This document shows, one piece after another, positions 1-6,986 of a DNA stretch of 6,986 bases (the first letter of the stretch is position 1; every line of letters starts with the position of its first letter). Below the pieces are notes generated by a model. The model was not told the origin of the DNA and made no database searches. It saw only the letters and a list, made by a program, of their open reading frames with translations. The stretch is from Iamia sp038233335. GTDB lineage: Bacteria; Actinomycetota; Acidimicrobiia; Acidimicrobiales; Iamiaceae. The position numbers and the translations under genes are program-made. The DNA is taken from the NCBI GenBank assembly GCA_038233335.1, contig JBBSME010000142.1:1-6986 (forward strand), given 5' to 3'.

Positions 1-2
1 AG

Positions 3-2465
3 GAGCACCCGGTCATGTTGAACCGGGCCCCCACGCTGCACCGCCTGGGCATCCAGGCCTTCGAGCCGGTGCTGGTGGAGGGCAAGGCCATCCAGATCCA
101 CCCGCTGGTCTGCACCGCCTTCAACGCCGACTTCGACGGTGACCAGATGGCCGTCCACCTGCCCCTGTCCGCCGAGGCCCAGGCCGAGGCCCGGGTGCTG
201 ATGCTGTCGGCCAACAACGTGCTGTCGCCGGCCCACGGCCGTCCGCTGGTCACGCCGACCCAGGACCTCATCATCGGTGGCTACTACCTCACCGAGCGGG
301 TCGAGGACGCCCTGGGCGAGGGCCGGATCTTCCGCAACCTCCCCGAGGTGGAGCGGGCCAACGAGGCCGGCCACCTGGCCCTGCACGCGGTGGTCACCCT
401 CCGCACCGTCACCATCGACGACGACGGCGAGCGCGCCGTCGAGGACCTGGAGACCACGCCTGGTCGCCTGATCTTCAACGACGCCCTGCCCCACGACTTC
501 CGCTACGTCAACGAGCGGGTCGACAAGAAGATCATGGGACAGATCGTCGACGAGCTGGCCCACGGGTTCCCCAAGGCGGTCGTGGCCAACAGCCTCGATG
601 GCATCAAGGACCTCTGCTACCGCTTCGCGACCAAGTCCGGGATCACCATCTCGGTCGACGACGTGAAGACGCCGGAGTCCAAGGCCGGGATCCTCGAGGA
701 GCACGAGACCCGGGCCCAGAAGGTCGAGGACCAGTTCCGCCGGGGCATCATCACCGACGGTGAGCGACGCCAGAAGGAGGTCGAGATCTGGACCGCGGCC
801 ACCGACAAGGTGCGCCACGAGATGGAGGTCGGCCTGCGAGCGGAGCAGTTCAACCCCATCGAGATGATGGTCGGCTCCGGCGCCCGAGGGAACATGATGC
901 AGGTCCGCCAGATCGCGGGGATGCGTGGCCTGGTGGCCAACCCCCGTGGCGACATGATCCCCCGGCCCATCAAGTCCAACTTTCGCGAGGGGTTGGCGAT
1001 GCTGGAGTACTTCATCGCCACGCCCGGTGCCCGCAAGGGCCTGGTCGACACCGCCCTGCGAACCGCCGACTCCGGCTACCTCACCCGTCGCCTGGTCGAC
1101 GTGGCCCAGGAGCTCATCGTCCGCGAGGACGACTGCCGCCACGGCGGTCCGGCTCGCGGCATCTGGATCGAGGACGTCTGGCCCGACGGCTACTTCTCGG
1201 CCGCCGGCTCCTACGTCGGGCCCGAGAAGGTGGAGCCCACCGACACCATGCGGCGGACCTACCTGGAGACGGCCCTGTTCGGGCGCTGCCTCGCCGTTGA
1301 CGTCACCCTCGGCGACGGCACCGTGATCGAGGCCGACACCCCGGTCGACGAGGACCTCATGGCCGCCCTGCGCGACGATGAGACCGTGAGCCGGGTGCGG
1401 GTCCGCTCGCCCCTGACCTGCGATGCTGAGCTGGGGGTGTGCGCCAAGTGCTACGGGCGCTCCCTCGCCACCGGTCGCGCCATCGAGCTGGGTGAGGCCG
1501 TCGGTGTCATCGCGGCCCAGTCCATCGGCGAGCCCGGCACCCAGCTCACCATGCGGACCTTCCACACCGGCGGCGTCGCCCCCGGTGGCGGCGACCTCGC
1601 CGGCGGCCTGCCCCGCGTCGTGGAGCTGTTCGAGGCCCGCAGCCCGAAGGGCAAGGCCACCCTGGTCCGGACCTCGGGCGTCATCCGCATCGGCGACGAC
1701 GAGGGCAAGGGCCGGGTCGTGACCGTCGTGGGCGACGACGGCGCCGAAGAGGTGCACACCATCCCGGTCCAGGCCCGCCTGGACGTGGAGGAAGGCGACG
1801 AGGTCGCGGCCGGTGCCGCCATCGTCCCCGGCCCCCGGGACCCGAAGGAGCTGTTGGAGATCAAGGGGCTGCGCGAGACGCAGAACTACCTCCTGGCCCA
1901 GGTCCAGAAGGTGTACCGGGACCAGGGCGTGTCGATCCACGACAAGCACATCGAGCTGATCGTCCGGCAGATGACCCGCCGGGTGGCGGTGTCGGACCCG
2001 GGCGAGTCGGAGCTCCTGCCCGACGAGCGGATCGACCGCAAGTCCTTCCGCGACACCAACCGCGTGCTGGTGGAGGAGGGCAAGGCACCCTCGGAGGCCC
2101 GTGACGAGATCATGGGCATCACCAAGGCGTCGCTGGCCACCCACTCCTGGCGGTCGGCGGCCTCGTTACAGGCGACCACCCGGGTGCTCACCGAGGCGGC
2201 CATCGAGTCCCGCTCGGACTCGCTGCTCGGGCTCAAGGAGAACATCATCATCGGCAAGCTCATCCCGGCCGGGACGGGCATGCCCGAGTACCGCGACGTG
2301 GGCACCCACGCCCCCGAGTACGAGCCGATGGCGTTCTACTCCTCCGACGGCGAGGACTTCGCCGATGAGGGCTTCGACGCCTCGGCCTACCTGGCCAACC
2401 TGCGCGGCACCCTCGAGGCCGGTGACCTGGCGCCGGTCCCCGAGACTGGCACCGACGGCGGCTGA
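3..2465 (+). CDS. rpoC: DNA-directed RNA polymerase subunit beta' (3' portion, 5' end cut by window edge)
   Basis: This is the catalytic beta' subunit of RNA polymerase, 820 codons of it. The reading frame is already open at base 3, and the first ATG at 15 is internal, because the conserved NRAPTLHRLG block follows at once. Compared with full-length actinobacterial beta' (about 1,300 residues), some 420-490 N-terminal residues (first zinc site, clamp, lid) are missing. Visible landmarks: the NADFDGDQ active-site loop with three Mg-binding Asp (123-146); the GARG...RQIAGMRG segment (from about 882); the bridge helix around GARKG...SGYLTRRLVDVAQ (about 1008-1110); the second zinc site with Cys codons at 1134, 1419, 1440 and 1449 (C...CX6CX2C); and the trigger loop IGEPGTQLTMRTFHTGG, with Met at 1551 and His at 1563. 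All catalytic residues are intact, the frame is unbroken, and the C-terminus looks complete, ending in an acidic tail. rpoB would be expected just upstream, outside the window. Confidence 0.98.
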   Translation, partial: EHPVMLNRAPTLHRLGIQAFEPVLVEGKAIQIHPLVCTAFNADFDGDQMAVHLPLSAEAQAEARVLMLSANNVLSPAHGRPLVTPTQDLIIGGYYLTERVEDALGEGRIFRNLPEVERANEAGHLALHAVVTLRTVTIDDDGERAVEDLETTPGRLIFNDALPHDFRYVNERVDKKIMGQIVDELAHGFPKAVVANSLDGIKDLCYRFATKSGITISVDDVKTPESKAGILEEHETRAQKVEDQFRRGIITDGERRQKEVEIWTAATDKVRHEMEVGLRAEQFNPIEMMVGSGARGNMMQVRQIAGMRGLVANPRGDMIPRPIKSNFREGLAMLEYFIATPGARKGLVDTALRTADSGYLTRRLVDVAQELIVREDDCRHGGPARGIWIEDVWPDGYFSAAGSYVGPEKVEPTDTMRRTYLETALFGRCLAVDVTLGDGTVIEADTPVDEDLMAALRDDETVSRVRVRSPLTCDAELGVCAKCYGRSLATGRAIELGEAVGVIAAQSIGEPGTQLTMRTFHTGGVAPGGGDLAGGLPRVVELFEARSPKGKATLVRTSGVIRIGDDEGKGRVVTVVGDDGAEEVHTIPVQARLDVEEGDEVAAGAAIVPGPRDPKELLEIKGLRETQNYLLAQVQKVYRDQGVSIHDKHIELIVRQMTRRVAVSDPGESELLPDERIDRKSFRDTNRVLVEEGKAPSEARDEIMGITKASLATHSWRSAASLQATTRVLTEAAIESRSDSLLGLKENIIIGKLIPAGTGMPEYRDVGTHAPEYEPMAFYSSDGEDFADEGFDASAYLANLRGTLEAGDLAPVPETGTDGG

Positions 2466-2490
2466 GACCACCCGGCCGACAGGCGAGCCA

Positions 2491-2775
2491 GTGGTGCACT
2501 CCGTCGCGCTGAACGCTGATCGGCGCGGCACGCAGTCCGGGTGCACGACGGTCTGGTTCGATTGGCAGAGAAGTGGGCACTACGACGCGAGGGCCGATCG
2601 GGACAATGGGGCAGCCGCATCGTCGCCCTCGGTCGTCGAGGCGGAAGGGCTCCTCGACGAGATCAGTAGCGGCCTGTCGGGAACGAGCGCGCGGGTAGAC
2701 GCAGTGTTCTATCTGGAGCGTGTCACGTTCCAGGCCATGATGATCAACTGCATGGCCGGCAAGGGTTTCGTCTAA
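2491..2775 (+). CDS. doubtful small ORF, hypothetical protein (94 aa) or gene remnant
   Basis: I do not recognise this product. From the GTG at 2491 (or 2494), 25 bp after the rpoC stop, an open frame of 94 codons runs to TAA at 2775. A weak AGGCGAG (2481-2487) precedes it. There is no signal peptide or membrane segment. The C-terminal third (LLDEISSGL...VFYLERVTFQAMMINCMAGKGFV) looks like real protein, and the CMAxxGF pattern recalls a motif seen from memory in actinobacterial secreted or hypothetical proteins, where more sequence normally follows. The N-terminal half is low-complexity and unconvincing. A hand count gives about 64% G+C, below the roughly 70% of neighbours, with several codons rare here (AGA, AGT, GTA, TAT, AAT). 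It could be a small gene, a decayed fragment of a longer one, or a chance frame in the rpoC-TetR spacer. Confidence 0.3.
   Translation: MVHSVALNADRRGTQSGCTTVWFDWQRSGHYDARADRDNGAAASSPSVVEAEGLLDEISSGLSGTSARVDAVFYLERVTFQAMMINCMAGKGFV
2503..2529 (+). terminator. possible hairpin just downstream of rpoC
   Basis: Bases 2503-2511 can pair with 2521-2529 (nine pairs, two of them G-U) around a 9-nt loop, starting 38 nt after the rpoC stop codon. There is no following T-tract, so this is not a textbook intrinsic terminator. In a G+C-rich sequence such stems arise easily by chance. It is listed because it is at a sensible distance for an rpoC terminator. Confidence 0.2.
2633..2660 (+). repeat. 9-bp perfect inverted repeat (hairpin) in the rpoC-TetR spacer
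   Basis: TCGTCGAGG (2633-2641) is the exact reverse complement of CCTCGACGA (2652-2660), with a 10-nt loop. It lies 168 nt after rpoC and inside the doubtful small ORF. Without a T-tract it could be a U-less terminator, a processing site, a protein-binding palindrome, or chance. It is the cleanest inverted repeat I saw in this spacer. Confidence 0.35.
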
Positions 2776-2808
2776 TTGGGCACGTGGGCGCGGCGGGCGT
2801 CGGACCAG

Positions 2809-2814
2809 TAGCCT
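2809..2814 (+). promoter_or_regulatory. -10 box (TAGCCT) for the TetR gene, leaderless start
   Basis: TAGCCT matches the actinobacterial -10 consensus TANNNT and ends 7 nt before the GTG at 2822, so transcription would begin at or next to the start codon. No Shine-Dalgarno sequence is present in that gap, which supports a leaderless mRNA. I see no convincing -35 box. A weak imperfect dyad (GACC at 2803-2806, GGTC at 2816-2819) straddles the box and could be a TetR operator half-site pair, but it is too poor to call. Confidence 0.6.
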
Positions 2815-2821
2815 CGGTCGG

Positions 2822-3586
2822 GTGACGGCCCCGGGGATCGGGTCCACCGTCGGGGGAGATCGACGCTTGGCGCGTCGGGAGGCCCGTCGGTCGGCCCTGC
2901 TGAGTGCAGCGATGCGAGTGGTGGCACGCGACGGGTTGACCGCGCTGACCATGCAGAGCGTGGCTGACGAGGTCGGCTGCGCCATCGGCACCATCTACAC
3001 CCACTTCCCCTCCAAGGGTCACCTGGTCGCCGACCTGCAGAACGCCGCGGTGCTCCGTCTCATCGGCTCGCTCCAACACGTCCAGGAGCGCAGTCGCGCC
3101 CTCCTGGACCTCGGCGGCGCCGACGACCTCCATCGGTCGGCCACCGCCCTGGTGCTCTACGGCGAGTTCTACATCGCCGCCTGGGACGCCTTCCCGGAGG
3201 AGTCACACCTCCTCTTCTCGGTGATGGCCGAGAAGGGCGAGGTGGTGCCCGCCACCGAGCTGGGACGGGTGTTCGGCACGGCCGTCGTCTTGCTGGTCAT
3301 GGGCCGCGACACCATCGATGCCGCGGTCGAGGCCACCGCGCTCGAGCCGGGACCCTCGATGGATCGCGTCGTCATCGGCGCGGCCTGCCTGCTCGGGACC
3401 CTGCTGACCAGCCATGTGGGTCACGTCGACCCGGTGGCGTTCGACCACCGTCGCCTCACTCGGTCGGCGTGGCGCACGCTGCTGGACGGCTGGGGGATGA
3501 CGCCGGCGGTGCAGGGCGAGGCCGACGCCCACATCGCCGCCCTGGCCGCGTCCGGCCCGCTGGCCCCCGTCCCCGAGGTGTGGTGA
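2822..3586 (+). CDS. TetR/AcrR-family transcriptional regulator
   Basis: A 254-residue one-component DNA-binding regulator, slightly longer than the usual 190-230. After a 15-residue tail, the TetR N-terminal helices run from about residue 17 to 68. The helix-turn-helix is at 43-62 (TMQSVADEVGCAIGTIYTHF), followed by the family-typical FPSKGHL, with Tyr59, Phe62 and Lys65 in their usual places. The rest is the all-helical ligand-binding and dimerisation domain, too divergent to predict the inducer. The GTG start at 2822 is chosen because a TANNNT box lies 7 nt upstream and the HTH sits at the normal distance. Its TGA overlaps the next gene's GTG (GTGA, 3583-3586), so it is probably co-transcribed with the pyruvyl transferase-family gene and may control both. 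TetR proteins usually repress their own promoter or a neighbour; here that is inference. Confidence 0.95.
   Translation: MTAPGIGSTVGGDRRLARREARRSALLSAAMRVVARDGLTALTMQSVADEVGCAIGTIYTHFPSKGHLVADLQNAAVLRLIGSLQHVQERSRALLDLGGADDLHRSATALVLYGEFYIAAWDAFPEESHLLFSVMAEKGEVVPATELGRVFGTAVVLLVMGRDTIDAAVEATALEPGPSMDRVVIGAACLLGTLLTSHVGHVDPVAFDHRRLTRSAWRTLLDGWGMTPAVQGEADAHIAALAASGPLAPVPEVW
3575..3586 (+). promoter_or_regulatory. start region of the pyruvyl transferase gene: GAGG motif and GTGA stop/start overlap
   Basis: GAGG (3575-3578) lies 4 nt before the GTG at 3583 and can act as a short-spaced ribosome binding site inside the end of the TetR gene. The GTG overlaps the TetR stop TGA (3584-3586). This decides the start: the open frame extends back to 3469, but that extension runs antiparallel to nothing conserved and lies inside the TetR coding sequence. 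The overlap predicts translational coupling. Confidence 0.7.
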
Positions 3587-4833
3587 GCCCCGGCGCGGCC
3601 CCGCCGGTCGAGGATCGGGTCCTCCTGATCGCCGGGACCTCCACGTTCGACAACGTCGGTGACATCGCCATGTGCCAGGTCGCCCTGGGACGGCTGCGGC
3701 GGGCTCGGCCCGGTGTGCGTCCCGTCCTCCTCGCCGTCGAGGGCGCGACCGAGGGCCATGGGCTGGGCGAGGTCACCACCGTCGCACTCGACGGCTGGAC
3801 CTCATGGTGCCGGCGCGTCCACGAGTGGCGGCGCGGCACGGCGCGCCTCCCAGGTGTTGCTGACGTGGCCTACCGACGCCCCCGTCTGGCCCTGGCCCTG
3901 CTGCGGCTGCGAGGCCGCCGCGTCAACGCTGACGTCCACCACTTCGTCGACCTGGTGCGAGGTGCCGCGCTGGTGGTGGTCTGCGGCCAGGGCGGGCTGC
4001 ACGACGGCTCCGCGCGTCGGGCGGAGCGGATCGCGGACGTCCTGCGGCTGGCCGCGGCGGCCGGCGTGCCGTCGGTGCTGCTCGGGCAGGGTGTCGGTCC
4101 CCTCGAGGCCGAGGGCCTGGCGGCTGAGCTCGGAGACGCCCTGGCCGCGGTGTCGGCCCTGGGCCTGCGAGACGAGCGTTCGGGGGACGTGGTGGAGCGG
4201 ATCGGCGTCCGGGGGCCCGTGGTCGAGGTGACGGGCGACGATGCGCTCGCCCTGGTCGCCGAGCGGCCGCCGCCACTCTCCCGGTCCCGGATCGGTGTCA
4301 GCATCCGCGTCAACGCTGCCTCCGAGGTCGAGGCGTCGATCGCAACCGAGGTCGGCGTCGCCCTCGCAGGCGCATTGCCCGACGTGCCCGTGCAGCTCCT
4401 GAGCTTCATGGAGCAGCCTCCCATCGTGTCCGACGCCCGGGCAGGGGCGCGGGTCGCGGCGGAGGTGACATCGGTCGAGGGCCCGAACGCCCTGCGGGTC
4501 GCCGACGCCATCGAGGCGCTGGATCGCTGCCGACTGGTGGTGACCGGCACCTACCACGCGGCCGTCTTCGCCCTCGGCATGGGCATCCCCGTCATCGGGC
4601 TGGCGAGATCGCCCTACTACCACCAGAAGCTGGAGGGCGTCCTCGGCCTGTTCGGCGCCGGTGCAGGCTGCGTCCTGGACCCCACCGCCGCGACGTTCGC
4701 GACCGAGCTCGAAGCGACGGTGGCCCGGTTGTGGGAGGACGCCCCCGCCCGGGGCGCGGACCTGCGAGCGCGGGCGCGGACGCAGGTCGATGCGGGGGCC
4801 CGCTTCGCCCGGACGGCCCTGGCGCCATCCTGA
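3583..4833 (+). CDS. polysaccharide pyruvyl transferase family protein
   Basis: A 416-residue protein of the polysaccharide pyruvyl transferase family (Pfam PS_pyruv_trans type, GT-B-like fold). Characterised members move pyruvate from phosphoenolpyruvate onto a sugar as a ketal, adding negative charge to exopolysaccharides or cell-wall glycans; the acceptor here is unknown. Family blocks in order: TFDNVGD near residues 21-27, a CGQGGLHDG glycine loop at 134-142, GQGVGP at 168-173, GLRDERS at 194-200, TGDDAL at 217-222, a second-domain strand GVSIRVN at 238-244, and TGTYHAAVFALGMGIPV starting at 321, followed by YYHQKLEGVLGLFG. The family's usual Arg in the R-x-H motif is Thr323 here, with His325 kept, so catalysis may differ. 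No signal peptide or membrane helix is seen, so it is probably cytoplasmic. It follows TetR with a 4-bp overlap and converges on the sulfotransferase-like gene with a 22-bp gap. It could be a pyruvyl transferase or a related enzyme of this superfamily. Confidence 0.88.
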   Translation: MSPGAAPPVEDRVLLIAGTSTFDNVGDIAMCQVALGRLRRARPGVRPVLLAVEGATEGHGLGEVTTVALDGWTSWCRRVHEWRRGTARLPGVADVAYRRPRLALALLRLRGRRVNADVHHFVDLVRGAALVVVCGQGGLHDGSARRAERIADVLRLAAAAGVPSVLLGQGVGPLEAEGLAAELGDALAAVSALGLRDERSGDVVERIGVRGPVVEVTGDDALALVAERPPPLSRSRIGVSIRVNAASEVEASIATEVGVALAGALPDVPVQLLSFMEQPPIVSDARAGARVAAEVTSVEGPNALRVADAIEALDRCRLVVTGTYHAAVFALGMGIPVIGLARSPYYHQKLEGVLGLFGAGAGCVLDPTAATFATELEATVARLWEDAPARGADLRARARTQVDAGARFARTALAPS

Positions 4834-4855
4834 CCAGAGGGCATGATCGCGAGCG
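4834..4855. other. 22-bp convergent intergenic junction
   Basis: The pyruvyl transferase-family gene (+) and the sulfotransferase-like gene (-) end tail to tail with only 22 bp between their stop codons. I see no stem with a T-tract, so transcripts from either side may run into each other and form antisense overlaps. Confidence 0.6.
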
Positions 4856-5713
4856 TCAGCGAGGGGAGAGATCCATCCCCGCCTCCAGCTCCTCGGCGGA
4901 GTAGAAGTGTCGGGCGTGGCGGGTCGCTGCCACCGCCCGACGCTCGACCTCCGTCAGCTCGAACCGAGCCAGGAAGGCGCGCCGCAGGTCGCGATAGGGC
5001 TTCCCGGAGGCCTCGTTCACCCTCTCCAGCTTGACCGTCGTGCCCAGCAAGGCGGCGCACATGGGGGCGAAGGCTCCGTCGAGGTCCTCCGTGCGGACGA
5101 TGGCGAGGTCGCAGCCGTCGAGCCTCCGCAGCTCCCAGCCCCCGTCGCCGTCGAACGGGCGGGAGAACACGTCGTGGCCGGTGACCGCGGCCAGCTCCTC
5201 GTCGAACCACCGGTCGCAGACGCCGAGGGTCGTCGGGAGGCGCTCGTGGAACCCGTCGACGAGCTCGTCGACGCGCGCCGGGTCCTGCGGGCCGGGCGCC
5301 GCCCAAGGGAAGTCCCGGTGCCAGGACTGGAAGAACCACGAGATGGCCCGGCGCAGGGGGTGGCGAGCCATGGTCACGACGAGGGGTCGGACCTCGGCGT
5401 CGTCGAACGCAGCCCGGGCGACGACCATCTGGTCGATGTTCGACTGCCTGATGCGGGCGCCCTCCGCCCGCAGGTCGCGCGCCCGGGCCATCCCCTCGTC
5501 GCTGAGCAGGTGCAGCTGGAACACGGGGCGGGCCACCCGCACCCGCTCCAGGGAGGTGGCGATGGCGGAGCTGCCCGTCTTGGGCAGCGTGTAGACCACG
5601 ACCGGATCACGACCGGCCACCCGCACCGCCGCCTGGAGCGCGGCGCGCCGCGCCATCCTCGTACCCCGACGCAACCCCCGCTGTACGAGCGCCATGCTCG
5701 ATTCGGACCCCAT
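4856..5713 (-). CDS. sulfotransferase-fold protein, putative capsular polysaccharide synthesis family
   Basis: A 285-residue P-loop protein resembling the 'putative capsular polysaccharide synthesis protein' family (Pfam PF10364 from memory), which has the sulfotransferase fold. If active, it would transfer sulfate from PAPS to a sugar. Visible: strand VVVYTLPKTGSSAI with the 5'-phosphosulfate loop PKTGSS at residues 44-49; QLHLLS at 66-71; SNIDQMVVAR at 91-100; the 3'-phosphate site RHPLRRAISWFFQ with Arg117 and Ser125; then WFDEEL, DVFSRPFD, a LAIVRTEDL block and HFYSAEELEAG near the C-terminus. The first ~36 residues are Arg/Ala-rich and may be amphipathic; there is no clear signal peptide. 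The ATG at 5713 is chosen because a TACCCT box lies 8 nt upstream; Met7 is an alternative. It is divergent from the glycosyltransferase across 113 bp. No enzyme in this family is, to my knowledge, well characterised, so sulfation is an inference from fold and motifs. Confidence 0.85.
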   Translation of the reverse strand: MGSESSMALVQRGLRRGTRMARRAALQAAVRVAGRDPVVVYTLPKTGSSAIATSLERVRVARPVFQLHLLSDEGMARARDLRAEGARIRQSNIDQMVVARAAFDDAEVRPLVVTMARHPLRRAISWFFQSWHRDFPWAAPGPQDPARVDELVDGFHERLPTTLGVCDRWFDEELAAVTGHDVFSRPFDGDGGWELRRLDGCDLAIVRTEDLDGAFAPMCAALLGTTVKLERVNEASGKPYRDLRRAFLARFELTEVERRAVAATRHARHFYSAEELEAGMDLSPR

Positions 5714-5721
5714 CGCAAGGG

Positions 5722-5727
5722 AGGGTA
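5722..5727 (-). promoter_or_regulatory. -10 box (TACCCT) for the sulfotransferase-like gene
   Basis: Read on the minus strand, TACCCT fits TANNNT and is followed by 8 nt and then the ATG at 5713. The gap has no purine-rich ribosome binding site, so a leaderless or near-leaderless transcript is expected. Confidence 0.5.
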
Positions 5728-5814
5728 CAGCCCCGCCCGGCCCCGTCGGTCCGAGTGCGCCCGGAGGCGCTGGCGAAGTGGAGCCGGCGTCTCAGCCGTC
5801 GATCCCGAGGCCGG

Positions 5815-5820
5815 TAGGGT
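5815..5820 (+). promoter_or_regulatory. -10 box (TAGGGT) for the glycosyltransferase gene
   Basis: TAGGGT fits TANNNT and lies 6 nt before the GTG at 5827. The gap GACGCG contains no Shine-Dalgarno sequence, so the mRNA would start at the GTG. This box is the main reason for choosing the 5827 start over the ATG at 5944. Confidence 0.55.
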
Positions 5821-5826
5821 GACGCG

Positions 5827-6986
<1,160 letters not shown>

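Larger units (their letters stand above)
5714..5826. promoter_or_regulatory. divergent promoter region between sulfotransferase-like and glycosyltransferase genes
   Basis: This 113-bp gap holds both 5' ends of two outward-facing genes and is the only place their promoters can be. A TANNNT box is found next to each start codon. I see no clear -35 boxes and no long palindrome. Being shared, it could coordinate the two genes. Confidence 0.7.

Noticed and set aside
2781..2786. CACGTG palindrome upstream of the TetR gene
   Set aside because: A single 6-bp palindrome is expected often in such sequence and has no partner or repeat nearby.
2801..2821. Imperfect dyad around the TetR -10 box as an operator
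   Set aside because: Only about half of the symmetric positions pair and the arms are 4 bp; not distinguishable from chance.
2260..2994. 244-codon minus-strand open frame covering the rpoC-TetR spacer
   Set aside because: It overlaps two well-supported genes on the other strand, has no recognisable motif, and has no start signal.
3469..3582. Extended 5' start for the pyruvyl transferase gene
   Set aside because: This part lies inside the TetR coding sequence and gives a low-complexity Gly/Arg/Pro leader; the GTG at 3583 with GAGG and the stop/start overlap fits better.
4617..5339. 240-codon minus-strand open frame across the convergent junction
   Set aside because: The translation is mostly Arg/Pro/Gly repeats, out of frame with the sulfotransferase-like gene and antisense to the pyruvyl transferase gene; a shadow frame.

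Overview
The window looks like one contig from a high-GC actinobacterium. Hand counts give roughly 70% G+C in the genes, with strong G/C at third codon positions, many GTG starts, and -10 boxes of the TANNNT type sitting directly in front of start codons. The RpoC sequence and this style of leaderless start fit Actinomycetota. Acidimicrobiia (Iamia/Ilumatobacter-like) is my best guess, but that is inference and not proven here.

Layout. Bases 1-2465 (+) hold the 3' two thirds of rpoC (RNA polymerase beta'), cut by the left edge. Bases 2466-2821 are a lower-GC spacer with one doubtful 94-codon ORF (2491-2775) and two possible RNA hairpins. At 2822-3586 (+) is a TetR-family regulator whose stop codon overlaps the GTG start of a polysaccharide pyruvyl transferase-family gene (3583-4833, +), so these two form a translationally coupled pair. 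Converging on it, 22 bp away, is a sulfotransferase-fold gene of the 'putative capsular polysaccharide synthesis' type (4856-5713, -). A 113-bp divergent promoter region separates that gene from a GT4-type glycosyltransferase (5827 to the right edge, +), which is readable to about 6933. The last ~50 bases are a 40-G run plus G-rich debris that looks like a sequencing or assembly artefact at the contig end.

How the genes fit together. The left part is the housekeeping transcription machinery. The usual next gene block (rpsL-rpsG-fusA-tuf) does not follow rpoC. Instead there is a small surface-glycan neighbourhood: a glycosyltransferase to add a sugar, a pyruvyl transferase-family enzyme and a P-loop sulfotransferase-like enzyme that could decorate the glycan with acidic groups, and a TetR repressor co-transcribed with the pyruvyl transferase. 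That these act on one polymer is inference from proximity. I found no CRISPR array, tRNA, rRNA, insertion sequence or phage gene. The most repeatable non-coding signal is the set of three TANNNT boxes placed 6-8 nt before the start codons of the TetR, sulfotransferase-like and glycosyltransferase genes, which predicts leaderless mRNAs.
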